NCBI GenBank assembly: GCA_002309915.1
Contig: DBYT01000077.1
Span: 1 to 9,421 of the forward strand
DNA: 9,421 bases
Direction: 5' to 3'
Source of the DNA: Bacteroidales bacterium UBA1179
GTDB taxonomy: Bacteria; Bacteroidota; Bacteroidia; Bacteroidales; Bacteroidaceae
Notes under the pieces: model-generated
The model's input: the letters and a program-made list of their open reading frames with translations, nothing else
What the model was told of the DNA's origin: nothing
Databases searched by the model: none
Shown: positions 1 through 6,294 of the stretch, piece by piece
Numbering within the stretch: position 1 is the stretch's first letter
Layout of the letters: every line of letters begins with the position of its first letter
Translations under genes and position numbers: made by a program

Positions 1-88
1 CCTGCTCATGCATGCCATGGGCCCCAACGTAGCCGGTGTCATCGGCTCAGCAGTTGCAGCAGGCATATTGCTTACCATGCTTGGATAA
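1..88 (+). CDS. Sodium-translocating decarboxylase beta subunit, C-terminal end (partial)
   Basis: This is the last 28 codons of a gene entering from the left edge, read in the frame starting at base 2 and ending with TAA at 86-88. The peptide has a Gly/Ala-rich hydrophobic end containing GPNVAGVIGSAVAAGILL. That closely resembles the final membrane helix of the beta subunit of biotin-dependent sodium-pumping decarboxylases (oxaloacetate or methylmalonyl-CoA decarboxylase, OadB family). The beta subunit is the integral membrane protein that couples decarboxylation of carboxybiotin to sodium export. Too little is present to decide which acyl substrate the complex uses. It is followed at once by a hairpin terminator, so it is the last gene of its operon. 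The family call rests on one short motif and on memory of the family. Confidence 0.7.
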   Translation, partial: LLMHAMGPNVAGVIGSAVAAGILLTMLG

Positions 89-103
89 GCAAATCCTATA
101 AAC

Positions 104-135
104 AAAAAAGGCGACCCGTCGGGCCGCCTTTTTTT
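104..135. terminator. Bidirectional rho-independent terminator
   Basis: A run of six A (104-109) is followed by a GC-rich hairpin (110-128) and a run of seven T (129-135). The outer stem GGCG/CGCC and the inner stem CCC/GGG are separated by one A-C mismatch and close on a three-base loop. With A on one side and T on the other, the hairpin can stop transcription from both directions. It sits between the convergent decarboxylase beta gene and panD, and the panD stop codon (134-136) overlaps the T run. Confidence 0.85.
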
Positions 136-460
136 ATGGTATTACCACCGTTGGTTTAAACGTTTTGGCCTCCTCCGGGGTGACTTGGGCGTAGGCGATG
201 ATAATCACCGTGTCGCCTATTGAGACCAGACGGGCGGCAGCGCCATTCAGGCAGATGCACTTGGAACCGCGCTCTCCGCGGATTACGTAAGTTACCAGAC
301 GGGCACCGTTGGTTACATCCACTACGTGAACCTGCTCGCCGTCAATGATGCCGGCAGCATCCATCCAGTTGCCGTCAATGGTTATGCTACCTATGTAGTT
401 TATGTTGGCATCGGTCACCTTGACACGGTGCAACTTTGATTTAAGAACTGTAAGCAGCAT
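134..460 (-). CDS. panD: Aspartate 1-decarboxylase proenzyme
   Basis: PanD converts L-aspartate to beta-alanine, which PanC then joins to pantoate. It is a cytoplasmic pyruvoyl enzyme made as a proenzyme that cuts itself at a Gly-Ser bond; the serine becomes the pyruvoyl cofactor. At 108 residues this falls in the usual family size range. The cleavage site is Gly24-Ser25 in YIGSITID. The residues known as important in the E. coli enzyme appear at matching positions: Lys9, His11, Tyr22, Arg54 (in NGARL), Thr57, Tyr58 and Asn72 (in LNGAAAR). The protein should therefore mature and be active. The ATG at 460-458 overlaps the panC stop codon by one base (TAATG in the coding direction), which suggests translational coupling with panC upstream. 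It is the last gene of the operon and its stop lies in the terminator. Confidence 0.96.
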   Translation of the reverse strand: MLLTVLKSKLHRVKVTDANINYIGSITIDGNWMDAAGIIDGEQVHVVDVTNGARLVTYVIRGERGSKCICLNGAAARLVSIGDTVIIIAYAQVTPEEAKTFKPTVVIP

Positions 461-1308
461 TATTCCTTGTATTTGATGTTATCAATAAGACGTACCTTAC
501 CGCAGTGTACGGTAACGCAGCCTACTATGTAGTCAGTAGCATCCCAATTGTCAACAGGCTGCAGTGTGCGGCCGTCTACAATCTCGTAATACTCAACCTC
601 AAGTCCCTGATGGGAGTTGATGGTGTCGATGACATACTTGCGGGTAGATGCAAGTGTGTGGTGGCGTGCATAGTAGCGGCTCTCAAAGAGAGTGCGTGAT
701 ATGTTGGCGGCCAGTTTGCGCTCGGCCTTGCTCAGAAGCATGTTACGTGAACTCAGAGCCATTCCGTCCTCCTCACGGACAATGGGGCAGCCCACAATCT
801 CAATCTTGAGGTTAAGCTGGCGTACCATCTCACGGATAATGGCCAGCTGCTGGAAATCCTTCTCGCCAAAGTATGCGCGGTCAGGCTCCACGGCATAGAA
901 AAGTTTGCTTACAATCTGAGCCACACCGTTAAAGTGTCCGGGACGGTTGGGACCCTCCATCACCTTATCCAAAGGTGTGAAATCAAATGTGCGGGTATCG
1001 GGCTCGGGATACATCTCCTCTACTGAGGGGGCAAAAACGAACTGTGCGCCAACCTTGTCAAGCAGCTGGCAATCGGCCTCCATAGTACGGGGATAGTTGT
1101 TAAGGTCATTCTTGTCGTTAAACTGAGTGGGATTGACAAAATCACTCACTACAGTTATGTCATTCTCTGCTACAGAGCGTCTTACAAGTGATGCATGACC
1201 CTCATGCAGTGCACCCATGGTAGGTACGAGGCCGATGCTCTTACCCTGCTCGCGGCAGGATTTCAGGGCCTCTTTAAGATCCTTTACTGTTGTAATTACC
1301 TTAATCAT
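460..1308 (-). CDS. panC: Pantothenate synthetase (pantoate--beta-alanine ligase)
   Basis: PanC makes pantothenate from pantoate, beta-alanine and ATP through a pantoyl-adenylate intermediate, in the cytoplasm. Family motifs, numbered from the chosen start, are [10 protein letters not shown] (29-38) with the HxGH nucleotide-binding motif at 35-38; FVNPTQF (57-63); RPGHFNG (122-128); GEKDFQQL (148-155); and ALSSRN (184-189), the KMSKS-like loop. The open frame extends to 1320, but that codon is TTG. The ATG at 1308-1306 gives [11 protein letters not shown], the normal start of the family, and a 282-residue protein of usual length. The residue before FVNPTQF is Asp56, where Ile or Val is usual. 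The gene heads a two-gene operon with panD, and panB is not in the window. Confidence 0.95.
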   Translation of the reverse strand: MIKVITTVKDLKEALKSCREQGKSIGLVPTMGALHEGHASLVRRSVAENDITVVSDFVNPTQFNDKNDLNNYPRTMEADCQLLDKVGAQFVFAPSVEEMYPEPDTRTFDFTPLDKVMEGPNRPGHFNGVAQIVSKLFYAVEPDRAYFGEKDFQQLAIIREMVRQLNLKIEIVGCPIVREEDGMALSSRNMLLSKAERKLAANISRTLFESRYYARHHTLASTRKYVIDTINSHQGLEVEYYEIVDGRTLQPVDNWDATDYIVGCVTVHCGKVRLIDNIKYKE

Positions 1309-1328
1309 AATACAATTCAAAAAGTCCG

Positions 1329-1360
1329 CAAAATAAGTGAATAAATATGGTATTTCAAAA
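1329..1360 (-). promoter_or_regulatory. Candidate panCD promoter (Bacteroidetes type)
   Basis: Read on the minus strand there is TTTTG at 1360-1356 and, 19 bases further, TTATTTTG at 1336-1329. The Bacteroidetes consensus is a -33 TTG-type element and a -7 TAnnTTTG; the -7 here has one mismatch (T for A at the second base). The spacing to the panC ATG at 1308 would leave a short leader. This is a weak motif match in an AT-rich region. Confidence 0.35.
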
Positions 1361-1376
1361 GTTTCGGACGTTCTGC

Positions 1377-1409
1377 TTGCCTAAATCATGCTTTTTTTTT
1401 ATATCTTTG
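1377..1409 (+). promoter_or_regulatory. Promoter of the GlgA-like/DUF4270 operon (Bacteroidetes type)
   Basis: TATCTTTG at 1402-1409, followed by C, is a perfect match to the Bacteroidetes -7 element TAnnTTTG. A TTG at 1377-1379 can serve as the -33 element with a spacer of 22 bases, slightly longer than usual. The spacer contains a run of nine T (1392-1400). The start codon at 1436 lies 26 bases past the -7 element, so the leader is short. No good Shine-Dalgarno sequence precedes the start, which is normal in this phylum. Confidence 0.6.
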
Positions 1410-1435
1410 CATATGGTATTTGAAAAATCTCCTTT

Positions 1436-2239
1436 ATGAGCGAAAAGAAAATTCTCATCATTGCTGATCAGATTTCACCCTTCGTGGCTCAGTCACCAAT
1501 GGCTGATTACTGCAGGCAACTCCCCCAAAGCATCCAGGAACTGGGTAATGACATCCGCACCTTCATGCCCAAATGGGGTAACATCAACGAACGCCGCAAT
1601 CAGCTGCATGAGGTAATACGCCTTTCCGGCATGAACCTGATCATTGATGACACAGACCATCCGCTCATAATCAAGGTCGCCTCACTCCAGTCGGCCCGCA
1701 TTCAGGTGTATTTCATTGATAATGAGGATTTCTTCCAGAACCGTCTTCAGGTAACTGACAAGGAGGGTGTGGAGTATGAGGATAATGACGAGCGTACCAT
1801 TTTCTTTGCACGCGGTGTCCTGGAGACAGTAAAGAAACTCCGCTGGAATCCCGATATCATTCACTGTCACGGCTGGCTTTCGGCCCTGATTCCGCTGTAC
1901 ATCAAGACAGCTTACCGTGAAGAGCCCGCTTTCCGCGACTCAAAGGTGGTTTACTCACTGTATGAGAAGGCATTCAACCGCAATTTCAGCGACAGATACC
2001 CCGAGATAATACCCAACAAGGATATGCAGCCCGGTGATGTAGGTACATTCGATACCCCCATCGACTTCAACTCGGTAATGAAGAAAGCCATCGACTTCTC
2101 GGACGGAATCATCTGCAACGCACCTGCCGTTGACGCTTCACTCCCTGCATACGCCAAGCAGAAAGGCATACCCGTTCTTGAAGGCGACGCCAGCACCATG
2201 GCTGCCGAAGTCATCAACGATTTTTACAACAAAATCTGA
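1436..2239 (+). CDS. Short glycogen/starch synthase-like protein (N-terminal GT5 domain only)
   Basis: The 267 residues resemble only the N-terminal Rossmann half of bacterial glycogen synthase (GlgA, GT5, about 480 residues). Visible similarities are the opening KKILIIADQISPF, the segment LPQSIQELGNDIRTFMPKWG (29-48), and IIHCHGWLSALIPLYIK (141-157), which matches the family's HAHDWHTALVPLYLK-type segment. Two things essential to catalysis are absent: the N-terminal KxGG motif that contacts ADP-glucose (the position reads AQSPMAD, 18-24), and the whole C-terminal GT-B domain with its E-x7-E-type motif. I recall short GlgA-like proteins of this size next to panC in other Bacteroidales, so the protein is probably a natural short form rather than a truncation. 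Its stop is followed after 12 bases by the DUF4270 gene, so the two are probably cotranscribed. It may bind glucan, regulate, or pair with another GT-B half; catalysis alone is unlikely. Confidence 0.8.
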   Translation: MSEKKILIIADQISPFVAQSPMADYCRQLPQSIQELGNDIRTFMPKWGNINERRNQLHEVIRLSGMNLIIDDTDHPLIIKVASLQSARIQVYFIDNEDFFQNRLQVTDKEGVEYEDNDERTIFFARGVLETVKKLRWNPDIIHCHGWLSALIPLYIKTAYREEPAFRDSKVVYSLYEKAFNRNFSDRYPEIIPNKDMQPGDVGTFDTPIDFNSVMKKAIDFSDGIICNAPAVDASLPAYAKQKGIPVLEGDASTMAAEVINDFYNKI

Positions 2240-2251
2240 ATTTAGACCATT

Positions 2252-3691
2252 ATGAATCTCAAGACGACAGTTTGCGGTCTTATCGCAGTTCTGTTTCTTA
2301 TTTCATGTGATGCCGATACATCCGGACTGGGCGGTTCACTTACTCCCCAGGGCGATGTAATGACAGTCGTAAACGACTCCTGTTTCGCAACATCCCGCAC
2401 CATCAAGGCTGCCGATTCACTCATCATAATGAGCACGCAGTGCAATCTGGGACGTTTCACCGAACCTGTAAGCGGCTCAAAATTCGAAGCCGGCTTCCTG
2501 ACCCAGCTCAACTGCATGGAGAATCTGCATCTGGCAGACTCCGTATACGGAATAGGTGACCATGTATTCCCGCAGTGGTTTATCAATAAGGTTGGAGAGC
2601 AGAAACCCTACTACGCCCAGTTGCAGCTTTACTACTCAAGCTATTTCGGTGACCCCTCCAACCCTGTCAGGATAGAGGTCTTCCCCCTGAACAGGATGCT
2701 TGATCCTGAAACCGCATACTATCCCGACGTGGATCCGTCACTCTTCTGTGACTTACAGGCCAAGCCAATTGCAAGTGTCACGGTATCAAGCCTTAACATG
2801 CAGGACTCAGACTCACTGCGCAACCTGACAGGTTACTACCCGAGCATCACCATTCCCCTGCCCGACTCACTTGCCAAGACCATCCTTGAATCATATTTCG
2901 ATCCGGCCAGAAAGCATTATTTTGCCGATTCCAGATCATTCATGGAGAATCTCTGCAAAGGTTTCTATATCCGCTGTTCACAGGGTGACGGAACCGTCTT
3001 CTATATTATCCGTTCCATACTTGGCGTCAACTTCAAATACATAGGCTTTGACGATGATGACGAGCCCATACTGGAGTCCAGAATCGCAGAGTTCCAGGGA
3101 AACAGCGAGGTGGTTCAGCTCAACAGCATCAAGTGGTCCGGTCTGGAAAGCCAGCTGTCAGACAACAGCTGCACATGGATACGCAGTCCGTTCGGAGTAT
3201 TGACTGAGATCACCCTCCCGATTGACCAGATGAGAAGCGACGAGTATGTGCTCAACGCCGCCCAGCTGCGTCTCTCGACAGCCGTGACACCTTCAAGCCA
3301 GTACAAACCGTCCGTACCTTCCACACTGCTCCTTATCCGCAAGGACAAGATGCAGGAGTTCTTCTCAAAGAACAATACGGCCGATAAGACCGAATCATTC
3401 GTAGCCAATTACTCCTCCAAATACGGCACATACACCTATGAGAACATCGCCGCCATGGTTGAGAAAATCTACAGCGACCGTGCCGACTGGATTGCACAGA
3501 ACGGCGGAGACAATGCCGCTTACGAGCAGGCATGCCCCGATTGGAACAAAGTCGTACTGATTCCCGTCACCGCAAGTGTCAATTCCATGAATGCGGCAAT
3601 AAGCTACAGCCTGGACATCAGAATGCACCAGGTCAAGCTGATCGGAGGTGACACCCCCATCAAGATCAAGACAATACGCTCTAAATTCTAA
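2252..3691 (+). CDS. DUF4270 family lipoprotein
   Basis: The protein has 479 residues and function unknown. It begins with a short basic-hydrophobic signal peptide and a lipobox LISC, with Cys19 as the predicted lipidated residue. The next residues are DADTSGLGGSLTPQGD; the opening C-D-x-D-T-S-x-L-G-x-x-L-x-P is what I recognise as the start of DUF4270 proteins of Bacteroidetes. The acidic residues just after the cysteine resemble the surface-export signal of Bacteroidetes lipoproteins, so it may reach the outer face of the outer membrane; that is inference. The body looks beta-rich, with SPFGVLTEITLP at about residue 313 and a late IGGDTPIKIKTIRSKF end. There is no enzymatic motif that I recognise. 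It probably shares a transcript with the GlgA-like gene 12 bases upstream. Its stop codon overlaps the convergent GH57 gene by four bases. Confidence 0.85.
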   Translation: MNLKTTVCGLIAVLFLISCDADTSGLGGSLTPQGDVMTVVNDSCFATSRTIKAADSLIIMSTQCNLGRFTEPVSGSKFEAGFLTQLNCMENLHLADSVYGIGDHVFPQWFINKVGEQKPYYAQLQLYYSSYFGDPSNPVRIEVFPLNRMLDPETAYYPDVDPSLFCDLQAKPIASVTVSSLNMQDSDSLRNLTGYYPSITIPLPDSLAKTILESYFDPARKHYFADSRSFMENLCKGFYIRCSQGDGTVFYIIRSILGVNFKYIGFDDDDEPILESRIAEFQGNSEVVQLNSIKWSGLESQLSDNSCTWIRSPFGVLTEITLPIDQMRSDEYVLNAAQLRLSTAVTPSSQYKPSVPSTLLLIRKDKMQEFFSKNNTADKTESFVANYSSKYGTYTYENIAAMVEKIYSDRADWIAQNGGDNAAYEQACPDWNKVVLIPVTASVNSMNAAISYSLDIRMHQVKLIGGDTPIKIKTIRSKF

Positions 3692-4998
3692 GCTTTCTTA
3701 GGTTTGTCGGCTGCGGCCTTGAGACGTGCCACCTGTTTCTCAAGAGACTGAATCTTCTTGTCCTGATTACTGATAGTAGTCTGGAAAGCGTTCAGTTCCT
3801 CTGTGTCAATATCCAGAGGCAGTGCCCAGTTTACTCTCTGCAGGAAATCACCCAGGATATTCATGTAGTTGGTGAATGCATCGTACGGTGACTCGTAGAT
3901 ACCGCGGTCCATTGACACTGCATTGTTCTTGGTGGTCATAAAGCGCAGGTTATTGCTGGCCTGCAGATAATCCCAGTCTTGAAGCAGATGTCTGTCCTTA
4001 CTCAGGATCACACGTTCACCTATCGAATAGAGTTTGTCAAACGCCTCACGCTGCATCACGTTACCCAGCCAGCAGCTTATATCACGCTCCTCGTCATTCC
4101 ATGACATGGGATAAGGAACCTCGATCTCTGATACTGACTTGTGGGTTTTGATTACCTCCAACGGAGTCTGGAAACCGATGCCGCGCTTCTTGGCGACCTT
4201 GGGCAGATTATAGATGAAGTCAAGAATATTTGAACTCAGGGGCTGATAAATACCCAGTGCGCAAAGCTCCATGAAGATATTGAATACGCCATCCTCCTCG
4301 GGACTCTGGGCAATCCAGTCTATATACTTGTCGGCCATCAGAGGATATGCCTCCCATGACGGATTTGAGAATCTCAGGCTTATGTCATCGGACAACTTGT
4401 AGTCACGTGTCAGCACCTTCAGGTTGGGGTTCTGGACGCAGTGATACAGGTAATGCGGACTCTTCCAGCCAAGGATATGCTTGGCACCCTCGGTCAGTAT
4501 TCCCTTGAATCCCATATCGGCCACCAGACCTCCTATCTCATCGTCGTAGATAAGGCTGGAGTTGCGGAAAACCTTGGGTTTCTGTCCGAACAGCTGGTTG
4601 ATCTTGTCCACCTGACGCTTCACCTCGTCGCGGAATGACTGCTCACCGTTGGGTGCAAGCGATGCAAGTCCGTGTGAGTAAGGCTCTGCGATGAATTCCA
4701 CGCAACCCGTCTCACTGAGTTCCTGCAGCAGGTCAATCACCTGCGGCGCATAACGCTCCAACTGCTCCAAGCCTACGCCCGACAGTGAGAGGGCAACCTT
4801 GAATGCACCCTCGCTTTCACGGGCCATCCTGATGAGCGTCTTGAGAGCCGGAATATAGGAGTTCTCGGCAATATTCGTTATGCTCGTCTCATTGGCATAA
4901 TCATCATAATAGTAGTGATCAGTACCTATGTCAAAGAAACGGTACCTCTTGAGATGGATTATCTGATGAATCTCAAAATACAGACAGATTGTTTTCAT
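3688..4998 (-). CDS. GH57 alpha-amylase-like protein with altered catalytic motif and C-terminal coiled coil
   Basis: The 436 residues belong to glycoside hydrolase family 57, retaining enzymes that cut or rearrange alpha-glucans. Recognisable regions, in order, are the N-terminal HQ motif (EIHQIIHL, 9-16, usually HQP); RFFDIGTDHYYYDDY (20-34); the EFIAEPYSHGLASL region (101-114); ILTEGAKH (167-174) with Glu170 as the expected nucleophile; and FNIFMELCALG (239-249). In canonical GH57 alpha-amylases the last region reads FMDYETFG, with Asp as acid/base; here that position is Glu244 and the following residues differ. GH57 alpha-amylase-like homologues with changed catalytic residues are a known group, and I believe Bacteroides members share this form. 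Activity is therefore uncertain. Residues about 399-430 form a likely coiled coil with a Lys-rich tail. There is no signal peptide, so it should be cytoplasmic. It is the last gene of the debranching enzyme-GT4-GH57 operon, 24 bases after the GT4 stop. Confidence 0.88.
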   Translation of the reverse strand: MKTICLYFEIHQIIHLKRYRFFDIGTDHYYYDDYANETSITNIAENSYIPALKTLIRMARESEGAFKVALSLSGVGLEQLERYAPQVIDLLQELSETGCVEFIAEPYSHGLASLAPNGEQSFRDEVKRQVDKINQLFGQKPKVFRNSSLIYDDEIGGLVADMGFKGILTEGAKHILGWKSPHYLYHCVQNPNLKVLTRDYKLSDDISLRFSNPSWEAYPLMADKYIDWIAQSPEEDGVFNIFMELCALGIYQPLSSNILDFIYNLPKVAKKRGIGFQTPLEVIKTHKSVSEIEVPYPMSWNDEERDISCWLGNVMQREAFDKLYSIGERVILSKDRHLLQDWDYLQASNNLRFMTTKNNAVSMDRGIYESPYDAFTNYMNILGDFLQRVNWALPLDIDTEELNAFQTTISNQDKKIQSLEKQVARLKAAADKPKKA

Positions 4999-5007
4999 AT
5001 CTTGTTT

Positions 5008-5012
5008 CTCCT
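5008..5012 (-). promoter_or_regulatory. Shine-Dalgarno site of the GH57 gene
   Basis: AGGAG on the minus strand lies nine bases before the ATG at 4998 and fixes that start. Clear Shine-Dalgarno sites are uncommon in Bacteroidetes, and the other genes in this operon lack one. This may allow independent or stronger translation of the GH57 protein. Confidence 0.55.
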
Positions 5013-5022
5013 TTTTTCCTGT

Positions 5023-6285
5023 TTATTTAATACCCAGCAGTTTCTTGTAACGTGCCAGAATACGCTCTCCCACCTTATCCCAGGTGATTGCATCGACCTC
5101 CTTCTTGCCCTCTACCTTGAGGTACTCGTACAGAGCCGGGTAGTTGCAGATGGAGTAAATGGCATCGGCCATGGCGTGAATGTCCCAGTAGTCAACCTTG
5201 ATGCACTTGTCCAGGATCTCGGCGCAGCCTGACTGCTTTGAGATGATGGTGGGAACTTCACACTGCATTGCCTCAAGAGGTGAAATACCGAAGGGTTCCG
5301 ATACCGAAGGCATGATATATACATCACTTGCCTTAAGGCATTCGTAAACCTGTTTGCCCTTCATGAATCCCGGGAAGTGGAAACGGTCGGCAATGCCGCG
5401 CTCGGCCGCCAGGGTAATCATGGCGTTCATCATGTCACCGCTTCCGGCCATGCAGAACCGTATGTCACGGGTACGCTTAAGAACCAGCGCTGCGGCCTCG
5501 ACGAAATACTCCGGACCCTTCTGCATCGTGATTCGGCCCAGGAATGTAACCACTTTCTCATGCGGCTTCTTCTGGGGAACTATATCCCTGATCTCCTGCG
5601 GAAGAGGCTCAACGGCGTTGTGCATGGTCGATACCTTGCGCGGATCCTGATGGTACTTGTTGATGACAGTCTGACGGGTCAGTTCGCTCACGCACATGAT
5701 GTGGTCGGCGTAGTCCATACCGTTCTTCTCGATTGCATATACGGTGGGGTTCACGTTACCGCGGCTGCGGTCAAAATCAGTTGCGTGGACGTGTATGACC
5801 AGAGGCTTGCCGCTCACCTGCTTGGCATGGATGCCGGCGGGATAGGTCAGCCAGTCATGAGAGTGGATTATATCAAACTGCTCGGTGCGGGCCACTACGC
5901 CTGCCACTATCGAGTAGTTGTTTATCTCCTCGTGAAGGTTGTCCGGATATCGGCCCGAGAACTCTATGCAACCCAGATCATTGGTGTACATATTGCTGAA
6001 ATCGGCATAGATATGGTCACGGAAATGATAATAATCATCAGAGTTCATCCACGGGTAACGCTGCTGGAGCACACCTCTGTCGGGATCACGCCAAACCACA
6101 GGAACGGTGTTCATTCCCACAATCTTCATGAAGCTCTGGTCCTCATCACCCCATGGCTTGGGCAGGCAGAACGTAATGTCCACGTTCCCCTGATTGGCTA
6201 GACCTCTTGTCAATCCGAAACTGGCCGTTCCCAATCCTCCAAGGATATGGGGCGGAAACTCCCAGCCGAACATCAGTACCTTCAT
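5023..6285 (-). CDS. GT4-family glycosyltransferase, probable glycogen synthase-like enzyme
   Basis: The 420-residue protein has a two-domain GT-B layout with no signal peptide or membrane segment. The N-terminal domain opens MKVLMFGWEFPPHILGGLGTA, with the Gly-rich GGLG loop at 16-19 where the acceptor and nucleotide sugar meet; it continues through IIHSHDWLTYPAG (139-151) and VIHVHATDFDRSRG (163-176). The C-terminal domain contains VTFLGRITMQKG (246-257), with Arg251 and Lys256 as expected phosphate-contacting residues, then SEPFGISPLEAM (329-340), the E-x7-E motif with Glu330 and Glu338. These motifs are intact, so it should be an active retaining transferase. Lying between a debranching enzyme and a GH57 protein, it most likely adds alpha-glucosyl units to glycogen. 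Whether it uses UDP-glucose or ADP-glucose cannot be read from the sequence. It starts nine bases after the debranching enzyme stop, so it lies in the same operon. Confidence 0.88.
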   Translation of the reverse strand: MKVLMFGWEFPPHILGGLGTASFGLTRGLANQGNVDITFCLPKPWGDEDQSFMKIVGMNTVPVVWRDPDRGVLQQRYPWMNSDDYYHFRDHIYADFSNMYTNDLGCIEFSGRYPDNLHEEINNYSIVAGVVARTEQFDIIHSHDWLTYPAGIHAKQVSGKPLVIHVHATDFDRSRGNVNPTVYAIEKNGMDYADHIMCVSELTRQTVINKYHQDPRKVSTMHNAVEPLPQEIRDIVPQKKPHEKVVTFLGRITMQKGPEYFVEAAALVLKRTRDIRFCMAGSGDMMNAMITLAAERGIADRFHFPGFMKGKQVYECLKASDVYIMPSVSEPFGISPLEAMQCEVPTIISKQSGCAEILDKCIKVDYWDIHAMADAIYSICNYPALYEYLKVEGKKEVDAITWDKVGERILARYKKLLGIK

Positions 6286-6294
6286 ATAGTCGTT

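Noticed and set aside
1309..1320. A four-codon longer panC starting at TTG 1320
   Set aside because: The start would be a non-ATG codon and add MNCI before the standard MIKV start of the family.
1322..1369. Inverted repeat GTCCG (1324-1328) / CGGAC (1365-1369) between panC and the GlgA-like gene
   Set aside because: The match is only five bases over a 36-base gap, with no extension that would make a convincing operator or hairpin.
1436..2239. The short GlgA-like gene as a truncated pseudogene
   Set aside because: The frame is clean, ends at a domain boundary, and is followed closely by an intact gene. No remnant of a C-terminal GT domain is found in the following bases.
5377..6201. A 274-codon open frame on the plus strand inside the GT4 gene
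   Set aside because: It is exactly antisense to a clear glycosyltransferase with intact motifs, has no recognisable domain, and is explained by codon bias in the real gene.
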